Shown: one piece after another, positions 61,795 to 64,000 of the stretch
Layout of the letters: every line of letters begins with the position of its first letter
Position numbering within the stretch: position 1 is the stretch's first letter
Origin: Hoplostethus atlanticus
Taxonomy: Eukaryota > Chordata > Actinopteri > Trachichthyiformes > Trachichthyidae
DNA length: 64,000 bases
Direction of reading: 5' to 3'
Assembly: GCA_034670405.1 (NCBI GenBank)
Contig: JAXDDX010000057.1
Coordinates: 1,721,001-1,785,000, forward strand
The notes under the pieces: model-generated
Told to the model about the DNA's origin: nothing
What the model saw: the letters and a program-made list of their open reading frames with translations, nothing else
Databases searched by the model: none
Translations under genes and position numbers: made by a program

Positions 61795-64000
61795 GCAGCA
61801 GAGGTGACGACAGACCTGTCTCTTCAATAAAACACCCAAAAGAAAAAAGGTCAAGGGCTAAATCCTCATTTCTGAAAAAGGCATCTTCTAAAACAGTTAA
61901 TTACATCAAACAGAAAGTGACAGGACATGGAGCAGATTATTGTTGTTCTATTTTTCTGAGAAGCGAAGTAACACTTCACGGTAAATGATTATCAGGGCCC
62001 CCGACAGGATAAGCTCACTAGCGTGTTCTAACATGAGCAGAGCAGATCTGTAATTGTACCATTCTCCTCAACTGAAGTCACACTGCAGCACATTTTAAAT
62101 ACTGAGCGGCGTTCTGTAGAAGTTTGTGTATATCTCAATGTGAAAGGTGAAACAGGTGTTTTCTGGGGGGGCGGGGGGGTGGGTTTAAGAATGGGTAATC
62201 CAATATGCTGAGAGCGGCAGACAGAGACACACAGACAGTGGGGAAAACAGACATGTGTAATGTGGTGATGGGTTGGGGTCTGCGTGGTATTTCTGGAGTC
62301 AGTCACCTAGGTGTTTTAATGAGGAGTGCTGGGACCTTGGCGTGGTTTTGCCGACCCCCCCTCCCTCCCTCCCCCCACCGGCCCCCTTGGGGAACAGCTG
62401 CAACACACCCTCTAGCTCACCTTTCTCTTCTCACATGACTAATCACAGCTTCTCCACAGGGTTCAGGGCAATATCACAAGGAGAACATGACCGTTCCTCC
62501 TCCCGAGGAAGTGAAACACACACCCTCACACCCAACACAAGCCTGCTATTGTTCTGGCCCTTGTATCATCTGGCCCTACGAAAATAACTGGGCCGTCAAG
62601 ATATCTGACCCTGCTGAGCGGAGGCTGTTCCATTCTGGATGAACTCACCCTCACACAGCACGGTTCATAGTCTTCATAGTTCCTAGGAAATGATTTGGCC
62701 TGGAAACTATCCTTGACAATGCATCATTCATATCATCCTGTATCACTTACTACTACTTATCATCTGTATAAACACATAAGACACATTTGGTATCAACATG
62801 CCTTACCTCTCCCATAGAAGTACTTGTGGTAGTAGTATGCTCCCAGGTCGATATGCTCAATGATGTAGCGTTTGACCTTCTCCCTGTGGATAGGCTGGTT
62901 TTCTCTAGGCACCTCCAGTACAGAGACTCCAGCATTGGTGCAGTGGGAACTTAGGGAGGATTCAAAGGAGCAGCTCTCTCCTCCGCCGGTGTAGTTGGCA
63001 CTGTTGGCTCTGGAGAGGGAGATCTTCCTCTCGCCTTCGCCACCAATCTCGTTGCGGAAGTGCGGGCAGCTCAGCGACAAGTTGTTGCTCTTCCCGTCCC
63101 CCTCATCAACATCCAGGTTCTCCTTAGGGTTCAAGTCCTCCCTGCTGCCTAGTGGAGACTCAAATATGGAGGTGTTTCCACCGCTACATCCTGCTACTCC
63201 TCCATCTGTCATAGCACCAGGCCCAACCCCAGCTCCACATCCAGCTCCACCTCCAGCCCCGACTCCAGCTCCAACTCCGACTCCAGCTGAGGCGGCTGAA
63301 GCCCCAGTAGTGGTGTTCTTCCTCTGGTTCAGGTTAGCTCTGCTTGCCACTGCCTCGCTGATGTTGAAGAGAACACTCTGGACATCGTAGTGGGCAAAGC
63401 ACTTTTGGAAGCTGAGTGGTCGTCGGTCCTCTTCTACAGAGAGCCGCAGGGCATCACTCTCGCTCTTTATGGTCCTCAGTTTCCTAAACAGAGACGTTTC
63501 AGATGAGTCAGACTTGAGACGTCTCATGAATGACTTCTCCCTCTCCTGGCTATAGAGGAGAGAGGGGTCTATGTAGTCATAGCCTGTGATGTGGACTATC
63601 TCACCACGGGCAATCTGGGCTGCCGTCTGCAGGCTGGGGGAAAGGGAAGTGTCATAGCGCAGCAGCTCGGGGAAACCGATCGGGGGCACACTGCGGTGGT
63701 CCATGGTGTCCACCCGGTAGCCCCTAAGCATGGTGAAAAAGCCATCCCCAGTCAGACCCTGACGGTCAATAGAGGATGTGCTGCCATACTCTCGGTGCAG
63801 CGAGGCCCCAGTGTTTGGGTTGACAGCGTTCTGGTCCATGATGTCCTCTGAGTCGATGTCACTTATGGTGACATCACTGTTGCTGCGCTGACGGATAGGG
63901 TGGAGACCTTTCAGCGGGGAGTGGCTGAGGAGGTCACTCAGTGTATACTTATTGTCAGAGTAGTCTGCATCCAGAGGGCCTGGTTCGCCTTGCTCCAGTA
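18032..64000 (-). CDS. sipa1l2: sipa1l2, Rap GTPase-activating protein (SPAR family), 20 coding exons, 5' end outside the window
   Basis: The gene encodes a SPAR-family RapGAP that speeds GTP hydrolysis on Rap1/Rap2 at synapses; in mammals SIPA1L2 is linked to TrkB-containing amphisome traffic (known for the family, not seen here). The exons join as 62807-64000, 59585-59718, 58047-58235, 53790-53964, 53438-53541, 52081-52238, 50827-51403, 44845-45119, 38911-39165, 36135-36215, 33774-33877, 33504-33592, 31795-32168, 29854-30106, 26965-27103, 23440-23659, 21747-21878, 19177-19294, 18721-18796 and 18032-18178. All introns are GT-AG and all phases agree except across exon 14. The product is nearer SIPA1L2 than SIPA1L1 or SIPA1L3, shown by [34 protein letters not shown] and the ending FTEWFF-TIDKK. 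About 1,596 codons are visible, with the first roughly 130 residues missing. Whether a second fish paralogue exists cannot be seen. Comparison with human is from memory. Confidence 0.95.
18204..18230. repeat. (CA)n microsatellite, intron 19
   Basis: About 12 CA units, less than 30 bases upstream (transcript sense) of the last acceptor. Confidence 0.9.
18721..18796 (-). CDS. sipa1l2: sipa1l2 exon 19 (start of leucine-zipper coiled coil)
   Basis: These 76 bases complete a Gly and read [20 protein letters not shown] then YDLRK, matching human [20 protein letters not shown]. Leu at heptad spacing begins the C-terminal coiled coil. Acceptor ctctctccag, donor AAAG|GTGAGT, phase 0. The 542-base intron after it (18179-18720) holds a (CA)n at 18204-18230. 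Confidence 0.96.
18920..19078 (-). mobile_element. tRNA-derived SINE, same orientation as sipa1l2, intron 18
   Basis: On the minus strand the head begins ggtgtcctggtggctcagtt, with an A-box-like TGGCTCAGTTAG and an exact B-box GGTTCAAATCC at 19013-19023. A body rich in tctctctct follows. This is the RNA polymerase III promoter layout of a tRNA-derived SINE. The 3' boundary is approximate and no clear target duplication was found. The anticodon arm is degenerate, so this is not a working tRNA gene. Confidence 0.75.
19177..19294 (-). CDS. sipa1l2: sipa1l2 exon 18 (linker before the coiled coil)
   Basis: These 118 bases complete an Asp and read [20 protein letters not shown] then [25 protein letters not shown]-(M/L)TDMQ matches human; the rest differs and looks helical and Ala/Glu-rich, unlike the human Gly/Pro-containing segment. 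Acceptor gccctctccag, donor GCAGG|GTAGGC (weak), phase 2. The 380-base intron after it (18797-19176) is largely a SINE. Confidence 0.92.
21573..21632. repeat. compound (CA)n microsatellite, intron 17
   Basis: Three CA blocks separated by gctcg interruptions. Confidence 0.9.
21747..21878 (-). CDS. sipa1l2: sipa1l2 exon 17 (conserved C-terminal block)
   Basis: These 132 bases read [20 protein letters not shown] then [20 protein letters not shown] and AFE. The block [20 protein letters not shown] is shared by all SIPA1-like proteins. The exon is symmetric (phase 1 in and out). Acceptor ctctgcag, donor GAAG|GTAACC. The 2,452-base intron after it (19295-21746) holds a compound (CA)n at 21573-21632. 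By eye it has no exon matching the human segment that starts LDSDEELGLLC, which sits here in the human protein. Confidence 0.97.
22005..22040. repeat. poly(G) tract, intron 16
   Basis: Contains 16 consecutive G with shorter G runs on both sides; it would be poly(C) in the transcript. Confidence 0.9.
22799..22819. repeat. G-rich tract, intron 16
   Basis: Two G runs of nine split by one T. Confidence 0.85.
23440..23659 (-). CDS. sipa1l2: sipa1l2 exon 16 (conserved C-terminal block)
   Basis: These 220 bases read [60 protein letters not shown] and [13 protein letters not shown]. The run [18 protein letters not shown] and [19 protein letters not shown] is diagnostic for SIPA1L2. The leading Met is internal, not a start. 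Acceptor gtctttcag, donor AGGA|GTGAGT, phase 1. The 1,561-base intron after it (21879-23439) holds two long G runs (22005-22040 and 22799-22819). Confidence 0.97.
23690..23724. repeat. (GA)n tract next to the exon 16 acceptor
   Basis: On the transcript strand this is a CT-rich stretch ending about 30 bases before the exon and probably forms its extended polypyrimidine tract. Confidence 0.8.
26447..26465. repeat. G19 homopolymer, intron 15
   Basis: Nineteen uninterrupted G, the longest mononucleotide run seen in the window. Confidence 0.9.
26872..26900. repeat. (TG)n microsatellite, intron 15
   Basis: About 14 TG units with one GC interruption, 65 bases from the exon 15 donor. Confidence 0.85.
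26965..27103 (-). CDS. sipa1l2: sipa1l2 exon 15 (linker)
   Basis: These 139 bases complete a Gly and give 46 codons: [40 protein letters not shown] and EDRSRK. The core [15 protein letters not shown] matches human LSKEDFLKLMLPDSP. Acceptor ctcctctacag, donor AAAG|GTGAGG, phase 0. The 3,305-base intron after it (23660-26964) holds a (TG)n, a 19-base G run at 26447-26465, a (CA)n at about 24182-24200 and a (GA)n near the next acceptor. Confidence 0.93.
27408..27796. mobile_element. miniature inverted-repeat transposon with TTAA ends, intron 14
   Basis: Ends read TTAA-AGGAATAGTTCAG at 27408 and, reversed, TTAA-AGGAATAGATCAC at 27796. The TTAA duplication is typical of piggyBac-type insertion. 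Both arms contain gagtctcc/gaaactcc-CATTGA further in. The middle has a second fold-back built on gcttgtgcagcaac and its near complement. No transposase frame is present. The whole is about 390 bases. Confidence 0.8.
28637..28651. repeat. G15 homopolymer, intron 14
   Basis: Fifteen uninterrupted G. Confidence 0.85.
28768..28816. repeat. (AGAAGC)n hexanucleotide repeat, intron 14
   Basis: About eight tandem AGAAGC units on the plus strand (GCTTCT in the transcript). Confidence 0.9.
29828..29850. repeat. (CA)n microsatellite touching the exon 14 donor
   Basis: The transcript reads GG|GTGAGT and then GT units, so the 5' splice site flows into a (GT)n. Confidence 0.9.
29854..30106 (-). CDS. sipa1l2: sipa1l2 exon 14 (linker) with an internal frame disagreement
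   Basis: The 5' end reads [16 protein letters not shown], then [11 protein letters not shown], in the frame required by exon 13 and matching human GSHHSGSP and DSSKVYIV. The 3' end reads [20 protein letters not shown] then ISECG in a different frame. That second frame is required by exon 15 and resembles human VIGWKKSEG and EEPEVTEC. The exon is therefore one base too long, or two short. The likely cause lies in two adjacent GC-rich copies at 29971-30006, where the 29984-29988 run has five C and its partner at 30003-30006 has four. Read literally, the frame stops at 29932-29934 and the coiled coil would be lost. Acceptor gtccggccag, donor TGTGG|GTGAGT, directly followed on the transcript by a (GT)n. 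Confidence 0.85.
29971..30006. repeat. GC-rich two-copy tandem repeat inside exon 14
   Basis: Two copies of ggccccggccccgcccc lie side by side; the first has an extra C. They encode Gly/Pro/Ala on the transcript and mark the place where the reading frame changes. Confidence 0.85.
31338..31361. repeat. (TG)n microsatellite, intron 13
   Basis: About 11 TG units. Confidence 0.85.
31494..31541. repeat. 16-base unit in three tandem copies, intron 13
   Basis: gaatgaagccacactg occurs twice exactly and a third time with a few changes. Confidence 0.85.
31795..32168 (-). CDS. sipa1l2: sipa1l2 exon 13 (Ser-rich linker)
   Basis: These 374 bases start [20 protein letters not shown], then [20 protein letters not shown] and [17 protein letters not shown]. 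After a more variable middle they end [15 protein letters not shown] and [14 protein letters not shown]. The human counterpart reads [20 protein letters not shown] and [14 protein letters not shown]. It is rich in Ser/Thr and looks disordered and phosphorylatable (inference). Acceptor ctctaccag, donor TCAAG|GTACGG, phase 2. The 1,688-base intron after it (30107-31794) carries a (TG)n at 31338-31361 and a 16-base tandem triplication at 31494-31541. Confidence 0.96.
33504..33592 (-). CDS. sipa1l2: sipa1l2 exon 12 (linker)
   Basis: These 89 bases complete a Glu and read [20 protein letters not shown] then KDSPNKLSR. Human has TKWHGPPSKVLGSYKERAL and CKDSPNKLS. Acceptor gtccacag, donor AGG|GTAAGT, phase 0. 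The 1,335-base intron after it (32169-33503) has a G run at 32803-32814 and nothing else recognised. Confidence 0.93.
33774..33877 (-). CDS. sipa1l2: sipa1l2 exon 11 (linker)
   Basis: These 104 bases read [20 protein letters not shown] then [14 protein letters not shown] after a split Gly. Human has CQSPLLLEHQGSGPLECDGA then REREDTMEASRHPE, so the exon is recognisably homologous but diverged. Phase matches on both sides (2 in, 1 out). Acceptor cttcctccag, donor GCAG|GTGAGT. The intron after it is only 181 bases. Confidence 0.9.
34866..35470. mobile_element. non-autonomous DNA transposon of about 600 bases, intron 10
   Basis: The right end (35330-35470) is made of tagccctacccct-type units in both orientations and closes ggggtgtattgggatt. 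The left end (about 34866-34970) carries a decayed reverse-complement counterpart (aataatactgtagccctctt, then aaggggtagtgg). Long degenerate terminal inverted repeats and no coding frame fit a MITE. The family and exact ends were not resolved. Confidence 0.6.
35824..36020. mobile_element. dispersed teleost repeat fragment, intron 10
   Basis: It contains catttagcagacgctttta then tccaaagagacttacaataa, a string I recognise as very common in fish genomes. It ends about 115 bases from the exon 10 donor. Family assignment is uncertain and no target duplication was identified. Confidence 0.6.
36135..36215 (-). CDS. sipa1l2: sipa1l2 exon 10 (small Ser-rich linker exon)
   Basis: These 81 bases read [20 protein letters not shown] then QQPGYD, against [19 protein letters not shown] in human. 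Both ends are phase 2, so the exon is symmetric and could be skipped without changing frame. Acceptor ctaccgtag, donor GATGG|GTATGG (weak). The product is one residue shorter at this junction than human (one Arg missing), which may be real or may mean a slightly different acceptor. The 2,257-base intron after it (33878-36134) holds two dispersed repeats, listed separately. Confidence 0.9.
36960..37133 (-). mobile_element. hAT-like miniature element fragment, intron 9
   Basis: On the minus strand it begins cagggttcccacggtcatgg then aaaacctg, the usual start of a fish hAT-type MITE. It contains several further copies of tccatgac/ttttccaaaac motifs. The other terminus is unclear. Confidence 0.5.
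38911..39165 (-). CDS. sipa1l2: sipa1l2 exon 9 (post-PDZ linker)
   Basis: These 255 bases read [39 protein letters not shown], a Gln-rich segment [20 protein letters not shown] and KLPDGP. It follows human SIPA1L2 ([26 protein letters not shown]) almost residue for residue. Acceptor ccttcttag, donor CCCAG|GTACTA (not a strong site), phase 2. The 2,695-base intron after it (36216-38910) contains a hAT-like fragment at 36960-37133 and nothing else recognised. Confidence 0.95.
39481..39787. mobile_element. inverted-repeat element with a (TTA)n/(TAG)n core, intron 8
   Basis: The left arm (gatgtaataacttgt, aatgtccctctaaat, tgaaaatgtaa; about 39483-39551) is matched in reverse complement by the right arm (about 39690-39783), which has the same three blocks plus an insertion. 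Between them lies about 140 bases of (ATT)n, then (TAG)n, then (ATT)n. It looks like a fold-back or MITE whose centre expanded as a microsatellite. Confidence 0.65.
39546..39684. repeat. (ATT)n-(TAG)n-(ATT)n compound microsatellite
   Basis: Trinucleotide units change type twice; this forms the loop of the surrounding inverted repeat. Confidence 0.9.
39967..40015. repeat. (CA)n microsatellite, intron 8
   Basis: About 22 CA units. Confidence 0.95.
44845..45119 (-). CDS. sipa1l2: sipa1l2 exon 8 (PDZ domain)
   Basis: These 275 bases hold nearly the whole PDZ domain. [20 protein letters not shown] contains the carboxylate-binding loop GLGQLGF, followed by [40 protein letters not shown] and [20 protein letters not shown]. 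In the SPAR family this domain binds Fezzin proteins such as LAPSER1. Acceptor tgcttccag, donor AAG|GTAACT, phase 2. The 5,679-base intron after it (39166-44844) holds an inverted-repeat element (39481-39787), a (CA)n (39967-40015) and otherwise nothing recognised. Confidence 0.97.
45592..45618. repeat. (CA)n microsatellite, intron 7
   Basis: About 13 CA units. Confidence 0.9.
50827..51403 (-). CDS. sipa1l2: sipa1l2 exon 7 (end of Rap-GAP domain and linker to PDZ)
   Basis: These 577 bases give 192 codons after a split Ser. The reading starts [20 protein letters not shown], continues through [40 protein letters not shown] and [19 protein letters not shown], and ends [23 protein letters not shown] and IREMVQRLE. 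All these blocks are shared with human SIPA1L2, including the SIPA1L2-like [10 protein letters not shown]. Donor GAG|GTAAGG, phase 0. The 5,707-base intron after it (45120-50826) holds a (CA)n at 45592-45618 and no gene or transposon I recognise. Confidence 0.97.
52081..52238 (-). CDS. sipa1l2: sipa1l2 exon 6 (Rap-GAP catalytic Asn-thumb exon)
   Basis: These 158 bases read [20 protein letters not shown], then [20 protein letters not shown] and [17 protein letters not shown] carries the asparagine known in Rap-GAP proteins as the catalytic Asn thumb, which replaces the arginine finger of other GAPs, and it is intact here. Acceptor aacttcctag, donor ACAG|GTAAAT, phase 2. The 677-base intron that follows (51404-52080) happens to stay open in the exon 7 frame for its exon-proximal half. 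Confidence 0.97.
53438..53541 (-). CDS. sipa1l2: sipa1l2 exon 5 (Rap-GAP domain)
   Basis: These 104 bases complete a split Thr and add 34 codons: [20 protein letters not shown] then [14 protein letters not shown]. The family reads [22 protein letters not shown]. Acceptor gtgttacag, donor CAA|GTAAGT, phase 0. Nothing was recognised in the 1,199-base intron that follows (52239-53437). Confidence 0.97.
53790..53964 (-). CDS. sipa1l2: sipa1l2 exon 4 (Rap-GAP domain)
   Basis: These 175 bases read [20 protein letters not shown], then [20 protein letters not shown] and [18 protein letters not shown]. The strings [16 protein letters not shown] and [13 protein letters not shown] are highly characteristic of SIPA1-like Rap-GAP domains. 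Acceptor gattccag, donor AAGA|GTAAGA, phase 1. The intron after it is only 248 bases. Confidence 0.97.
57903..58020 (+). mobile_element. tRNA-SINE-like dispersed repeat fragment, intron 3
   Basis: It contains agtggcctatacgttag followed by ccctggagcaaggcacttat, a pairing I recognise from widespread fish repeats. It ends 26 bases before the exon 3 donor region, so it lies just inside the intron. Confidence 0.5.
58047..58235 (-). CDS. sipa1l2: sipa1l2 exon 3 (Rap-GAP region)
   Basis: Exactly 63 codons, phase 0 at both ends, reading [20 protein letters not shown], then [20 protein letters not shown] and [20 protein letters not shown] before EQG. This matches the family closely. Acceptor tttcag, donor GGG|GTGAGT. 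Because it is symmetric, skipping would keep frame but remove part of the GAP fold. The 4,082-base intron after it (53965-58046) holds a SINE-like fragment beside the donor, a short (CT)n at about 55501-55525, and otherwise nothing recognised. Confidence 0.96.
59086..59130. repeat. (GT)n microsatellite, intron 2
   Basis: GT units with a single tctat interruption. Confidence 0.85.
59284..59352. repeat. minisatellite, 25-base unit, nearly three copies
   Basis: ccagtgctattgaaacatct plus tgttt repeats exactly twice and then partly a third time. Confidence 0.95.
59367..59434. repeat. minisatellite, 17-base unit, four exact copies
   Basis: ttctgtattgtagtgag is repeated four times without a mismatch, starting 15 bases after the neighbouring 25-base array. 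Confidence 0.95.
59585..59718 (-). CDS. sipa1l2: sipa1l2 exon 2 (start of Rap-GAP region)
   Basis: These 134 bases give 45 codons once the split Glu is completed. The reading [20 protein letters not shown] followed by [12 protein letters not shown] and [11 protein letters not shown] matches the SIPA1L2 stretch [20 protein letters not shown]. The acceptor is ccacctccag and the donor CAG|GTAA. It leads into the Rap-GAP fold. The 1,349-base intron after it (58236-59584) carries a (GT)n and two adjacent minisatellites and nothing else recognised. Confidence 0.95.
61188..61525. mobile_element. MITE with imperfect terminal inverted repeats, intron 1
   Basis: It starts ccacttttccaccggaggaa and ends with ggggctagttcccctggtgg then gaaaaaaggg, which is an imperfect reverse complement of the start. 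Both ends carry aggaacctttt-like repeats. There is no coding frame and the family was not assigned. Confidence 0.6.
61553..61592. repeat. (ACAAT)n pentanucleotide repeat
   Basis: About six ACAAT/CAATA units directly right of the MITE. Confidence 0.85.
61759..61791. repeat. (TG)n microsatellite, intron 1
   Basis: About 16 TG units. Confidence 0.9.
62807..64000 (-). CDS. sipa1l2: sipa1l2 exon 1 of window (N-terminal region, partial at window edge)
   Basis: The frame is open to base 64000, so no start codon lies inside. It reads the conserved block [17 protein letters not shown], then [20 protein letters not shown], a Ser/Arg-rich segment, [15 protein letters not shown] and [20 protein letters not shown], and ends in [20 protein letters not shown] at the entry to the Rap-GAP region. 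About 398 codons are visible. Between [10 protein letters not shown] and the [10 protein letters not shown] block there is a Gly/Val/Ala-rich run of about 40 residues that the human protein lacks. The donor is GAG|GTAAGG, phase 1. The 3,088-base intron that follows (59719-62806) holds a (TG)n, a miniature transposon and a pentanucleotide repeat, listed separately. Confidence 0.95.

Noticed and set aside
62995-63390. 131-codon plus-strand frame rich in Pro/Ala
   Set aside because: It is the antisense shadow of the Gly/Val-rich part of exon 1.
1-64000. Retroviral, LTR, Polinton or CRISPR-like elements
   Set aside because: No capsid, polymerase, integrase or envelope-like frame, no long terminal direct repeats and no regular repeat-spacer array were seen.

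Overview
This is vertebrate genomic DNA, almost certainly from a ray-finned (teleost) fish. It is rich in (CA)n, (GA)n and other simple repeats, carries several short non-autonomous DNA transposons and tRNA-derived SINE pieces of fish type, and has one widely split vertebrate gene. No bacterial or viral gene and no transfer or ribosomal RNA gene could be supported. The species cannot be named from the sequence alone.

The window holds one protein-coding gene, on the minus strand: sipa1l2 (signal-induced proliferation-associated 1-like 2), a synaptic Rap GTPase-activating protein of the SPAR family. Twenty coding exons were placed between 64000 and 18032. Splice-site consensus, intron phase and residue-by-residue agreement with recalled human SIPA1L2 support each one. 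The first exon runs off the right edge, so the start codon, promoter and roughly the first 130 residues are outside. About 1,596 codons are inside, against about 1,720 for the human protein. In order they encode the conserved N-terminal region, the Rap-GAP catalytic domain (exons 1-7, with the Asn-thumb motif HIGND in exon 6), a PDZ domain (exon 8), a long Ser-rich linker (exons 9-18) and a C-terminal leucine-zipper coiled coil (exons 19-20).

Layout from right to left, which is the gene's 5' to 3' direction: 62807-64000 large N-terminal exon; 50827-59718 Rap-GAP exons; 44845-45119 PDZ exon; 29854-39165 linker exons; 18032-27103 C-terminal exons; about 16282-18031 a probable 3' UTR with two candidate poly(A) signals; 1-16281 intergenic DNA with no recognisable gene.

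The most notable coding feature is in exon 14. The phases at its two ends disagree by one base, and one copy of a GC-rich duplication inside it has five C where the other has four. As read, this would stop the protein before the PDZ-distal C terminus. An assembly or sequencing slip is the simplest explanation, but a real frameshift allele is possible. Introns carry several miniature transposons (27408-27796 with TTAA ends, 34866-35470, 39481-39787, 61188-61525), a SINE filling much of intron 18, and long G runs that all lie on the non-transcript strand. I found no new multi-gene system; the window is one ordinary host gene plus accessory repeat DNA.
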